DNA of 64,000 nucleotides from positions 210,112 to 274,111 of the forward strand of contig NZ_AYMU01000015.1 of the NCBI RefSeq assembly GCF_000633395.1, read 5' to 3'. Origin of the DNA: Pseudomonas sp. PH1b (GTDB taxonomy: Bacteria; Pseudomonadota; Gammaproteobacteria; Pseudomonadales; Pseudomonadaceae). The translations under genes and the position numbers were made by a program. Shown here in pieces: positions 26,357 to 34,543 of this stretch (its first letter is position 1; each line of letters begins with the position of its first letter). The notes under the pieces were generated by a model, which saw only the letters and a list, made by a program, of their open reading frames with translations, was not told where the DNA came from and searched no databases.

Positions 26357-28018
26357 TTATTTTTTGCTGCCGCCCAGGGCGCCGGTCAAGCCACCCAGCA
26401 CTCCACCCAGGCCGCCGCTGGCTCCGGCGGATGCGCTGCCGCTGGCACCGGCGCTGGCGCCGACACCCACACCCAGGCCACCGAGCAAGCCGCCGCTAGG
26501 GGCTGTGCCGCCGTTGACCAGGCCGCCGACCGAGGCCACGGTGCCGCCCACTGCGCCCAGGGTGCTACCCAGGGCAGTGCCTACCTGATTGGTGCCGGTG
26601 CTGCCGGCAACATTGCTGCCGACGTTGCTGACGGCGCCGCCGACCTGGCCCAGCAGGCCGCTGACCGGTGCGCCAAGACCTGTGGCTGCTCCCACTTGCT
26701 GGGTCAGACCGGTGACCGAGCTGGTCACTGGATTGAGCGCCGAACCCAGGCTGACGCCAACGCTGGCCAGGGGGGCGGAAACCACCAGGTTCGGGGTGCC
26801 GCTGCCGCCGAGGGCTCCGCCTACCGAGGCAATCAGACCGCCCGCGGCACTGCCGGTGACGCCGCCGGCACTGACGGTACCGTTGGTGTTGCCGGCGTTG
26901 AGGCCGTTGCTCAGGTTGGCCACGGCACCGCCGACGGTTTCCAGCAGGCCGTTGTTGCCGCCGATACCACCGATACCGCCGGTGCCACCGCTGCCTGTGC
27001 CGCTGCCACTTCCGGCGCTCACATAGCCGCCTGCGGCGCCCACTGCGGTGCTGCCATTGCTTAGGGCATTGCCCAGCAGGTTGGTCACAGGGTTGCCGTT
27101 GCCGGTGCCACTGATTTTATCGCCGGTGCTGTCCACGGCCCCGGCCACGCCATTGAGCAAGCCTTTGACCGGAGTGCCCAGACCAGTAGCGCTGCCGACA
27201 TTGCCGGTCAAGCCTTCCGCCAGGCTCACCACCGGCACCAGTACCTGGTCGCCTACGCCATCGGTCAGGGTGCCCAGGGGGCCGCTGCTGGTGACGGTGC
27301 TCAGGGTATTGCCGAGCATGGTCACCCGAGCGCCGACGCCGCCGAGTACCGGTGCGACCTTGGTGACTACGCCGCCGACCACTGGAACGCTCTGGGTAGC
27401 GGTAGCCAGCTTGCCACTTAGATCAGTGACTCCGGTGCCCACGTCGCTGACCACATTGCCAACGGTGGCGGTGGTCTTGCTCAGGGCCTTGGGATCGGTG
27501 CCCAGCTTGCCGAGGCCGTCGGTCAAGCCATCGCCCACGGTGTCCACTACGTTGCCGGTGGTGTTGACGGCGCTTTGCACGACACCGCCGACCACTGGAA
27601 CAGTCGACAGGGAGTTGCCCAGGTTGCTAACGCCTGTACCCACGCCGCTGACGGTGGTGCCCAGGTCGGATACCAGAGTGCTGGTGGTCAAGGTTGTGCC
27701 GGTGGTACCACCGCCAGTACCTCCAGTGCCGCCACCGGTCCCACCTCCAGTGCCACCCGTGCCGCCACCGGTCCCGCCCGTACCACCACCTGTACCGCCA
27801 GTGCCGCCTCCAGTGCCACCAGTGCCACCACCCGTACCGCCAGTACCACCATCAGTGCCGCCGCCGGTTCCACCATCAGTTCCTCCTCCCGCGCTGGCAG
27901 GGGACGAGCTGCTGGAACTGCTCTTATGGCCGCCGCCACCGCCACTGCAGCCTGCCAGGCTGAGGGTCAGGATCAGGGCCAGTGCTGTACATGCTTTCCA
28001 TCCGAATTGAGTTTTCAT
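26357..28018 (-). CDS. Glycine/threonine-repeat surface lipoprotein
   Basis: A 553-residue predicted lipoprotein (lipobox LAGC, Cys24) with a Ser-rich spacer. Next comes a low-complexity tract at about residues 43-110 built on the heptad TGGTGGG (variant TDGGTGG), then about 430 residues rich in Gly, Val, Leu, Ser and Thr with recurring modules (GLGTPVKGLLNGVAGAV; GLGAPVSGLLGQVGGAV; VPVVGGVV), ending LGGSKK. Databases tend to call such proteins collagen-like, but the glycine period is 7, not 3. It is an outer-membrane surface or matrix protein by inference. AAGGA precedes ATG 28018. Confidence 0.82.
   Translation of the reverse strand: MKTQFGWKACTALALILTLSLAGCSGGGGGHKSSSSSSSPASAGGGTDGGTGGGTDGGTGGTGGGTGGTGGGTGGTGGGTGGTGGGTGGTGGGTGGGTGGTGGGTTGTTLTTSTLVSDLGTTVSGVGTGVSNLGNSLSTVPVVGGVVQSAVNTTGNVVDTVGDGLTDGLGKLGTDPKALSKTTATVGNVVSDVGTGVTDLSGKLATATQSVPVVGGVVTKVAPVLGGVGARVTMLGNTLSTVTSSGPLGTLTDGVGDQVLVPVVSLAEGLTGNVGSATGLGTPVKGLLNGVAGAVDSTGDKISGTGNGNPVTNLLGNALSNGSTAVGAAGGYVSAGSGSGTGSGGTGGIGGIGGNNGLLETVGGAVANLSNGLNAGNTNGTVSAGGVTGSAAGGLIASVGGALGGSGTPNLVVSAPLASVGVSLGSALNPVTSSVTGLTQQVGAATGLGAPVSGLLGQVGGAVSNVGSNVAGSTGTNQVGTALGSTLGAVGGTVASVGGLVNGGTAPSGGLLGGLGVGVGASAGASGSASAGASGGLGGVLGGLTGALGGSKK
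27700..27895 (-). repeat. 21-base-period coding repeat (TGGTGGG heptads)
   Basis: This tract encodes about five consecutive TGGTGGG heptads flanked by TDGGTGG and shortened units. Synonymous positions differ between copies (GTG/GTA/GTC-type changes on the plus strand), so the repeat is conserved as protein more than as DNA; length variation between strains is still likely. Confidence 0.8.
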
Positions 28019-28435
28019 GAGAGATATTCCTTGCACCTGTTACAACGTTCGTTGTTTCGATAGCCCCCCAGTTCTTGTGCTGGAGATGCCTTCGTCCGTT
28101 GTCTACATAAAAGGCTCGGGAAAGAGTTTGAACAATTATGAGCTTGGTATTAATGACTTATTCTTGGGGGGGTTATTGCCCTACAAGTAGCTAGTAATAA
28201 AGTATTGGTTGATGGCTTTTGTTTTAAGAGATGCTTTTTAAATCAATATGTTGATTGTTTTTGTTGGGCCTGATGCAGGCCTGGCCAACTAAAGTTGTAT
28301 ATATACAATTGATGGGCTTTGCTCCTGGCGTTAACGGCCGGTTATAACTTTCTACCCGTCGACTAGTTTTGTTGAAAGACTTCCCGAACATGTCCTGATC
28401 TATACTGCACGACCGAAGTTTCCTTGGAGTTCATG
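28019..28435. promoter_or_regulatory. Long AT-rich divergent region upstream of the repeat lipoprotein
   Basis: About 417 gene-free bases, the most AT-rich stretch in the window (especially 28130-28320). It carries the perfect 14-bp palindrome TTGTATATATACAA at 28295-28308, plus TTAATGACTTATTC (28150-28163) and TGGCGTTAAC (28326-28335), which both have counterparts upstream of flp. No ORF with a ribosome site is visible. The length and composition suggest xenogeneic silencing and activator control of the lipoprotein gene. Confidence 0.5.
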
Positions 28436-28885
28436 ATGCCGAGCCCTGTCTGGTGGCTGTTGTGCCTGCCATTTTTTGCCGGCGCCTTCCTGGCCCTGCA
28501 AGCCGGGATCAATGGCCAGTTGGCCAAGCAGGTTGGCAGTGTGCTGGCCGCTGCGTTGATTTCCTTCTTGGTTGGCACCGTAGCGTTGCTGGTGCTGGTG
28601 TTGCTGCAGCGCGAAATGCCGACACTGAGCGCCCTCAAGGAGCTGACCTGGTGGCATTGGTGCGGCGGTCTGCTAGGGGTGTTCTTTATCACCACCGCCG
28701 CTTTTGCCGGCCCCAGGATCGGTGCCTTGCTGTTCATGGCACTGGTGCTGGCTGGCCAACTGGGTATGGCCCTGGCCCTGGATCACTTCGGCTGGGTAGG
28801 GTTTCGCGAGGCGCCGGTCAGCCTCGGCAAGATTGCCGGATTGCTGCTGATCGTCGCGGGTGTGGTCTTGATCCGCAGGGGCTGA
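28436..28885 (+). CDS. YdcZ-family (DUF606) membrane protein, DMT superfamily
   Basis: A 149-residue protein with five membrane helices covering almost the whole chain, the size of a half-transporter of the drug/metabolite superfamily. Typical signatures are AGINGQLAKQVGSVLAAALISFLVG near the start and GPRIGALLFMALVLAGQLGMALALDHFGW. The second ATG (28436) has GGAG at a spacing of 6 and is preferred over ATG 28433. Substrate unknown. Confidence 0.87.
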   Translation: MPSPVWWLLCLPFFAGAFLALQAGINGQLAKQVGSVLAAALISFLVGTVALLVLVLLQREMPTLSALKELTWWHWCGGLLGVFFITTAAFAGPRIGALLFMALVLAGQLGMALALDHFGWVGFREAPVSLGKIAGLLLIVAGVVLIRRG

Positions 28886-28893
28886 GGGGCCTG

Positions 28894-29748
28894 TCAGGCG
28901 ATTGGCTGCCAACCACCCTGCATGTGCTGCAGGTCGCCGTTGCCCATCAGTCGCAGTGCACCGCTTGAGCCGGCCGCGCTGGCTTGCAAGCGTACCTCGC
29001 CTGGCAACAGCACCGGCTTGATGAACTGCACGCGGATGTCCAGGTTCGCTGCCGGCAGGTGTTCGCTCAGCGCTGCCAGGGTGCGTGCCTTGTTCCACAG
29101 GCCGTGGGCGATGGCCTGGGGAAAGCCGAACAGTCGAGCACTCCAGGCGCTCAGGTGGATCGGGTTGTAGTCGCCGGAGACCTTGGCGTAGCGCCGGCCA
29201 ATATCGCTTTCGGCCCGCCAGTGGCTCAGGTCATCAAGCCCTGCGGTCGAGAACGAGGGCGGCTGCGCAGGCTCTCCTGGCAGCTGGACGCCACGACAGA
29301 GCATCCGGCTTTGCGCCTCCCATAGCGGACCCAGCAGGTCGTCCACGGTTGTCACCAGGTCGAACACCGCGCCTTTGGCGTGAGGTTGCAGATTTTCCAC
29401 ATGGACGCCGACCCGCACACTGCTGACATTGCCCATGGGCCGCATCACCCGAATCCGGTTGGCCAGGTGAATCAGCCCCAATAGCGGAAAGGGAAAGTCC
29501 CGGGCAGTCAGCAGTTGCATCTGCAAGGGGAAGGCCAGCACGTGGGGGTAGGTGGCGGGCAGCAAGCCGTCGTCGGTGAAACCACAGACCTTGCGGTAAG
29601 CCAGCAGTTGCCTGGGGTCCAGGCTGATCCAGCAGCGCAGGCCCTGGTCGGGCAACTGCGTGCCGTTGATCCGCCGGCGCATGGCTGCCTTGAGATACAG
29701 CGGGGGCAGGGGCGAAGGAATATTCAGTTCGTGCCAGTGGTTTGTCAT
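28894..29748 (-). CDS. MaoC-family (hot-dog) dehydratase/hydratase
   Basis: A 284-residue double hot-dog-fold protein. The C-terminal half carries the hydratase-2 motif RRYAKVSGDYNPIHLS...GFPQAIAHGLW (the catalytic D/N-x4-H pattern within YNPIH). The N-terminal half is a degenerate hot-dog copy. It probably hydrates enoyl-CoA or dehydrates 3-hydroxyacyl-CoA. It follows the FabG4-like reductase by 2 bases, with GGGAG before the start, so the two are one operon. Confidence 0.87.
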   Translation of the reverse strand: MTNHWHELNIPSPLPPLYLKAAMRRRINGTQLPDQGLRCWISLDPRQLLAYRKVCGFTDDGLLPATYPHVLAFPLQMQLLTARDFPFPLLGLIHLANRIRVMRPMGNVSSVRVGVHVENLQPHAKGAVFDLVTTVDDLLGPLWEAQSRMLCRGVQLPGEPAQPPSFSTAGLDDLSHWRAESDIGRRYAKVSGDYNPIHLSAWSARLFGFPQAIAHGLWNKARTLAALSEHLPAANLDIRVQFIKPVLLPGEVRLQASAAGSSGALRLMGNGDLQHMQGGWQPIA

Positions 29749-29750
29749 GT

Positions 29751-31103
29751 TCAGGCTCCCAGGACGCTCTGGCCGCAAACCCGCAGGGCTTGTCCGCTGA
29801 CCGCGCCGCTGCCCGGCTGGGCAAGCCAGGCCACGGCCTCGGCGACATCCTGGGGCAAGCCGCCCTGGCCCAGGGAGCTCATGCGACGCCCGGCTTCGCG
29901 CAGGGCGAAGGGCACTTTGGCGGTCATCTGGGTCTCGATGAACCCCGGTGCCACGGCGTTGATGCTGATGTCCCGGTCCTGCAGCTGCGGTGCCCAGGCC
30001 TGGGCCAGGCCGATCAAGCCGGCCTTGCTCGCAGCGTAGTTGGTCTGTCCGCGGTTGCCGGCGATGCCGCTGATGGAGGCCAGCAGAATCACCCGCCCGT
30101 GCTCATGCAGGCGGCCGCTGTCCAGCAGGGCCTGGGTCAGCACCTGGGGCGCATGGAGATTCACCGCCAGCACGGCGTCCCAGAATTCCGGGGTCATGTT
30201 GGCCAGGGTCTTGTCCCGGGTGATACCGGCGTTGTGCACCAGGATGTCGATGCCCTCAGGCAGTTGTTCGATCAATTGGCTGGGGGCGTCTTCGGCGCAG
30301 ATGTCCAGGCTGATTGCACGCCCGCCGAGACGGGCGGCGAGGGCCTCGAGGTCGGCTTGGGCCGGGGGCACATCGAGCAGCAGCACCTGGGCGCCGTCCC
30401 GGGCCAGGGTCTCGGCGATGGCCGCGCCGATGCCCCGCGCGGCGCCGGTGACCAGGGCCTTGCGTCCGGCCAGTGGGCGGCTCCAGTCCCGGACCTGCGC
30501 GGTGCACGGCTGCAGGCGGATCACCTGCCCGGAGATGAAGGCGCTCTTGGGGGAGAGAAAGAACCGCAGGGCTCCTTCCAACTGGTCTTCGGCACCGGCT
30601 CCCACATACAGCAGTTGCAGGGTGGCACCGTCTCTCAGCTCCTTGGCCAGGGAGCGACTGAAGCCCTCCAGGGCCCTTTGCGCGCTGGCAGCAAAGGGCG
30701 TCTCCTGGGTTTCCGGGGCGCGCCCGAGGATCACCAGGTGCGCGCTGGGCTCGAGGTTTCTCAGCAGCGGCTGGAAAAACTCGCGCAACTGTTTGAGCTG
30801 GTCGGTGTGCAGCAGCTCGCTGGCATCGAACACCACCGCCTTGAGCTTGGGGCCATGTCCGGGAATCCAGGGGGTGGCCAGGGCGGGTTCGATGCCATAG
30901 CTGTAGATCCCCTCCGTCAGCCGTGGGGCCAGGCTGCTGACCTGCTGGGCCAGACGGCCACCGCCGATCAGCAAGGCGCCTTCGATGGGGCGCAGGCGGC
31001 CGGCCTGCCAGCGCTCCAGGCGTACCGGTGACGGCAGGCCAAGGGCCCCGACCAGGCGCTGGCCGATGGACGAGTTGGCGAAGTCGATATAACGGTCAGA
31101 CAT
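29751..31103 (-). CDS. FabG4-type 3-oxoacyl reductase (SDR)
   Basis: A 450-residue high-molecular-weight FabG. The N-terminal 200 residues form a flavodoxin-like non-catalytic half. The C-terminal SDR half has the cofactor motif TGAARGIG, NAG in VHNAGITRD, catalytic Ser in LASISG and YxxxK in YAASK. It acts on 3-oxoacyl-CoA or ACP with NAD(P)H. GGAG is 8 bases before ATG 31103. It is divergent from the thiolase, which would complete a thiolase-reductase-hydratase set. Confidence 0.9.
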   Translation of the reverse strand: MSDRYIDFANSSIGQRLVGALGLPSPVRLERWQAGRLRPIEGALLIGGGRLAQQVSSLAPRLTEGIYSYGIEPALATPWIPGHGPKLKAVVFDASELLHTDQLKQLREFFQPLLRNLEPSAHLVILGRAPETQETPFAASAQRALEGFSRSLAKELRDGATLQLLYVGAGAEDQLEGALRFFLSPKSAFISGQVIRLQPCTAQVRDWSRPLAGRKALVTGAARGIGAAIAETLARDGAQVLLLDVPPAQADLEALAARLGGRAISLDICAEDAPSQLIEQLPEGIDILVHNAGITRDKTLANMTPEFWDAVLAVNLHAPQVLTQALLDSGRLHEHGRVILLASISGIAGNRGQTNYAASKAGLIGLAQAWAPQLQDRDISINAVAPGFIETQMTAKVPFALREAGRRMSSLGQGGLPQDVAEAVAWLAQPGSGAVSGQALRVCGQSVLGA

Positions 31104-31236
31104 GGAACGCACTCCGAAGGCTGGGGTTCAAAGTGTGGACCATGAATGGCCCCGGGTCGTTCGATCAGCCAGATCCCTCCTACGCTTGTGGAGGAGGTAC
31201 TCACCGTAGTCGCACTCACACAATAGGGAGCTTTCC

Positions 31237-32514
31237 ATGACACAGCTGCGTCGCGTCGCGATCATCGGCGGTAACCGCATCCCCTTTGCCCGCTCCAATG
31301 GCCCCTACGCCACCGCGAGTAACCAGGCAATGCTCACCGCCGCCCTGGAGGGCCTGATCGAGCGCTACAACCTGCATGGCCTGCGGATCGGTGAAGTGGC
31401 GGCCGGGGCAGTCCTCAAGCACTCCCGGGATTTCAACCTGACCCGGGAATGCGTGCTGGGCTCGCGCCTGTCGCCCACCACCCCGGCCTACGACATCCAG
31501 CAGGCCTGCGGCACTGGCCTGGAGGCGGCGTTGCTGGTGGCCAACAAGATCGCCCTGGGGCAGATCGACTGCGGCATTGCCGGGGGCGTGGACACCACCT
31601 CGGATGCGCCGATCGGTGTCAATGAAGGGTTGCGCAAGATCCTGTTGCAGGCCAACCGGGCCAAGAGCACGGGCGACAAGCTCAAGACTCTGCTGCAACT
31701 GCGGCCTCATCACCTCAAGCCGGAGCTGCCGCGCAACGGCGAACCGCGCACCGGCCTGTCCATGGGCGAGCACTGCGAGCAGATGGCCAAGACCTGGAAC
31801 ATCCCCCGTACCGAGCAGGATCAGTTGGCCCTGCAAAGCCATCAGAACATGGCTGCCGCCTATGCCGAGGGCTGGCAGGATGACCTGCTCACGCCGTTCC
31901 TCGGCCTGACCCGGGACAACAACCTGCGCCCGGACCTGACCCTGGAAAAACTCGTCAGCCTCAAGCCGGCCTTCGACCGCAGTGGCAGCGGCACCCTGAC
32001 CGCCGGCAACTCGACGCCGTTGACCGATGGCGCCTCCCTGGTGTTGCTGGGCAGTGAGCAATGGGCCAGGGAGCGCGGGTTGCCGATCCTCGCCTATCTG
32101 CGTGACGGCGAGGCCGCGGCGGTGGACTTCGTCAACGGCGCCGAAGGCCTGCTGATGGCGCCGGTGTACGCAGTGCCGCGCTTGCTGGCGCGCAATGGCC
32201 TGAGCCTGCAGGACTTCGACTACTACGAGATTCACGAAGCCTTCGCAGCCCAGGTGCTGTGCACCCTCAAGGCCTGGGAGGACCCCGAATACTGCAAGAC
32301 CCGCCTGGGCCTCGACGCCCCCCTGGGCAGCATCGACCGGGCCCGGCTCAACGTCAAAGGCAGCTCCCTGGCGGCGGGGCATCCCTTTGCCGCCACCGGT
32401 GGGCGCATCGTTGCCAACCTGGCGAAGCTGCTGAGTGTGGCGGGGCAGGGCCGCGGGCTGATCTCGATCTGTGCGGCGGGCGGGCAAGGCGTTACGGCGA
32501 TCATCGAGCGCTGA
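31237..32514 (+). CDS. Acetyl-CoA C-acyltransferase (thiolase, FadI-like)
   Basis: A 425-residue thiolase. The acylated Cys is in IQQACGTGLEAAL near residue 91, catalytic His in DYYEIHEAFAAQ, the GHPFAATGGRI loop and the final Cys in SICAAGGQG. Length matches the FadI/long-chain branch rather than the ~390-residue PhaA type. With the divergent FabG4 and MaoC genes it could run a beta-oxidation-like or chain-extension cycle; direction and chain length are not visible. Confidence 0.9.
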   Translation: MTQLRRVAIIGGNRIPFARSNGPYATASNQAMLTAALEGLIERYNLHGLRIGEVAAGAVLKHSRDFNLTRECVLGSRLSPTTPAYDIQQACGTGLEAALLVANKIALGQIDCGIAGGVDTTSDAPIGVNEGLRKILLQANRAKSTGDKLKTLLQLRPHHLKPELPRNGEPRTGLSMGEHCEQMAKTWNIPRTEQDQLALQSHQNMAAAYAEGWQDDLLTPFLGLTRDNNLRPDLTLEKLVSLKPAFDRSGSGTLTAGNSTPLTDGASLVLLGSEQWARERGLPILAYLRDGEAAAVDFVNGAEGLLMAPVYAVPRLLARNGLSLQDFDYYEIHEAFAAQVLCTLKAWEDPEYCKTRLGLDAPLGSIDRARLNVKGSSLAAGHPFAATGGRIVANLAKLLSVAGQGRGLISICAAGGQGVTAIIER

Positions 32515-32525
32515 GGTTCGAGGCA

Positions 32526-32589
32526 TTCGCCGGCCAGCGGCTCCTACACAGAAATGCCGATAATCCGTAGGAGCCGGCTTGCCGGCGAA
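32526..32589. repeat. REPIN (two inverted REP sequences)
   Basis: An inverted pair: TTCGCCGGCCAGCGGCTCCTAC (32526-32547, shown here in two halves TTCGCCGGCCA + GCGGCTCCTAC) and the forward REP beginning GTAGGAGCCGGCTTG at 32567-32589. Between convergent thiolase and chemoreceptor genes. Such REP doublets are mobilised by RAYT transposases encoded elsewhere in Pseudomonas genomes. Confidence 0.9.
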
Positions 32590-32596
32590 AGCGTCA

Positions 32597-34543
32597 TCAG
32601 GTCTTGAAGCGCCGCACCAGGCTGTCCAGTTCGTTGGACAGCCCGGCCAGGCTCTGGGAGTCCAGGCGCGCCGAGTTGGCCAGTTCCGCCACCAGTTGCG
32701 CATCGCCATGGATCTGGCTGATGTGCCGATTGATGTCTTCCGCCACCTGGTGCTGCTCCTCCGCAGCCGTGGCGATCTGGGTGTTCATGTCGCGGATCAC
32801 GTCCACCGATTCGCGGATCTGCCCGAAGCTGTTGCGTGCCAGGCCGATGCGGCTCACCGATTGCTGGGACACTTCCAGGCTGGCATGCATCTGCTGCGTC
32901 ACGGCACTGGTGCGCTTGGCCAGGTTGCCGAGCAAACCGTCGATCTCGGCAGTGGAGTCGGCCGTGCGCTTGGCCAGGGCCCGCACTTCGTCGGCGACCA
33001 CGGCGAAGCCGCGTCCTTGCTCGCCGGCCCGGGCCGCTTCGATGGCGGCGTTGAGGGCCAGCAGGTTGGTCTGCTCGGCGATCGAGCGGATGGTGCCGAG
33101 GATCGACTGAATATCGTTGCTGTCGCGCTCCAGCTGTTGCATCGACTGCGCCGACTGTTCGATTTCCTGGCTCAGGCGGTCGACGCTGTGCACGGCGTCG
33201 TCGATCTGCTGCTGGCCTTCCCGGGCCTGGCGCTGGCCACTGTCGGCCGACTCGGCGGCCTGGCTGCAGGAGCGGGCCACCTCGTTGGCGGTGGCGACCA
33301 TTTCGTGGAACGCGGTGGACACCATGTCCACGGCTTCGCGCTGGCGCCCGGCGGCCTCGGCCATGTCGTTGGAGACCTGGGTCGAGGAATGGGAGGTGGC
33401 GAGGATCTTCTGCGCTGCCTGACCGATGTTCTGGATCAGGTTGCGAATGGCCGCGAGGAACTGGTTGAACCAGCTGGCCAGTTGCGCGGTTTCATCGCTG
33501 CCGCGGATATTCAGGTCCCGGGTCAGGTCGCCTTCACCCTGGGCGATGCCTTCCAGGCCGCTGGCGACGCTGCGGATCGGGCGCACGATCAGGCTGGCGA
33601 AACTGGCCCCGACCACCGCGAACACCAGCGCCAGGACCCCGGCAATGATGCCGATGATCCAGGTCAGCTGGGTGGCCGAGCCCATGACTTCGCTCTGCTT
33701 GATCAGGCCGATGAAGGTCCAGCCCAACTGCTCCGAGGGCCAGACGTTGGCCATGTAGTGCTCGCCGTTGATCTCCACGTTCACCAGGCCCTTGCCGGCC
33801 TTGGCCAGTTGCGCGTAACCGTCGCCGAGGCTGTCCAGGGTCTTGAAGTTGTGCTCCGGTTGCTTGGGGTCCACCAGCACCGTGCCGTTGTTCTCCATCA
33901 GCATCAGGTAGCCGGATTCGCCGAGCTTGATCTGCTTGACGATCTCGGTGAGCTGCTTGAGGGTCACGTCGATGCTCACTACGCCGCCGGGGCTGCCCAG
34001 CTTGTTGGCTACGGTGCGCACGGTGCTGACATAGGTTGCGTTGTCGGTGGCCCAATAGTAGGCCGCGGTACGAAACGACTTGCCCGGGTTGGCCATGGCC
34101 GCCTTGTACCAGGGGCGCTGGCGCGGGTCGTAGTTGTTGAGCTTGGGATCATCCGGCCAGGACACGTAGCCGCCGGCCTGGGTGCCGATGATCGCGTAGG
34201 CGTAGGCCGGATGGCTGGTGCCCAGGCGCTCCAGCAAGGCAAATACCTGCTTGTCCATCTCGCCCTGGGGGATCTGCTCGGCATCGGCGCTGCCGTAGTT
34301 CTTCAGGCTGGCGTCAGTGTTGGCGATCAGGGGTTGGGAGGCCAGGTAGTCGACGTTCTGGCTGATGCCATCGAAGAAGATCTGCATGGCATTGCTGACC
34401 TGGCGAATCTCCCGGCCACTGTTGTCGACGAAGCTGTCCCTGGCATCGCTGCGCAGGTTCATTACCACCAGCGTGGCGACCAGCACCACGGGCAGGCAGG
34501 CGATGACGGCGAAGGCCCAGGTGAGTTTCTGCTTGATGTTCAT
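32597..34543 (-). CDS. Methyl-accepting chemotaxis protein with dCache amino-acid-type sensor
   Basis: A 648-residue chemoreceptor: N-terminal helix (residues 9-30), periplasmic dCache_1 domain (35-275), second helix (280-302), HAMP (303-355) and a cytoplasmic signalling domain with hairpin tip EQTNLLALNAAIEAARAGEQGRGFAVVADEVR. The sensor has the Y-x4-R-x-W-Y pattern (YDPRQRPWYKAAM), a downstream YYWATDNATYVST and GGVVSIDV, which together match the amino-acid-binding motif of PctA/CtaA-type receptors. AGGAG precedes ATG 34543. Confidence 0.92.
   Translation of the reverse strand: MNIKQKLTWAFAVIACLPVVLVATLVVMNLRSDARDSFVDNSGREIRQVSNAMQIFFDGISQNVDYLASQPLIANTDASLKNYGSADAEQIPQGEMDKQVFALLERLGTSHPAYAYAIIGTQAGGYVSWPDDPKLNNYDPRQRPWYKAAMANPGKSFRTAAYYWATDNATYVSTVRTVANKLGSPGGVVSIDVTLKQLTEIVKQIKLGESGYLMLMENNGTVLVDPKQPEHNFKTLDSLGDGYAQLAKAGKGLVNVEINGEHYMANVWPSEQLGWTFIGLIKQSEVMGSATQLTWIIGIIAGVLALVFAVVGASFASLIVRPIRSVASGLEGIAQGEGDLTRDLNIRGSDETAQLASWFNQFLAAIRNLIQNIGQAAQKILATSHSSTQVSNDMAEAAGRQREAVDMVSTAFHEMVATANEVARSCSQAAESADSGQRQAREGQQQIDDAVHSVDRLSQEIEQSAQSMQQLERDSNDIQSILGTIRSIAEQTNLLALNAAIEAARAGEQGRGFAVVADEVRALAKRTADSTAEIDGLLGNLAKRTSAVTQQMHASLEVSQQSVSRIGLARNSFGQIRESVDVIRDMNTQIATAAEEQHQVAEDINRHISQIHGDAQLVAELANSARLDSQSLAGLSNELDSLVRRFKT

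Noticed and set aside
27700..27895. Possible CRISPR or intergenic satellite
   Set aside because: The repeat is in frame, encodes TGGTGGG heptads, and units are adjacent with no unique spacers.
26357..28018. Lipoprotein as the TpsA partner of tpsB
   Set aside because: It has a lipobox and no N-terminal TPS domain, and a terminator separates it from tpsB; a functional link is kept only as a hypothesis.
8898..28018. Tad locus as a recent genomic island
   Set aside because: No integrase, tRNA, direct-repeat ends or codon shift is visible; gene order matches the conserved Pseudomonas locus, apart from the AT-rich promoter regions.
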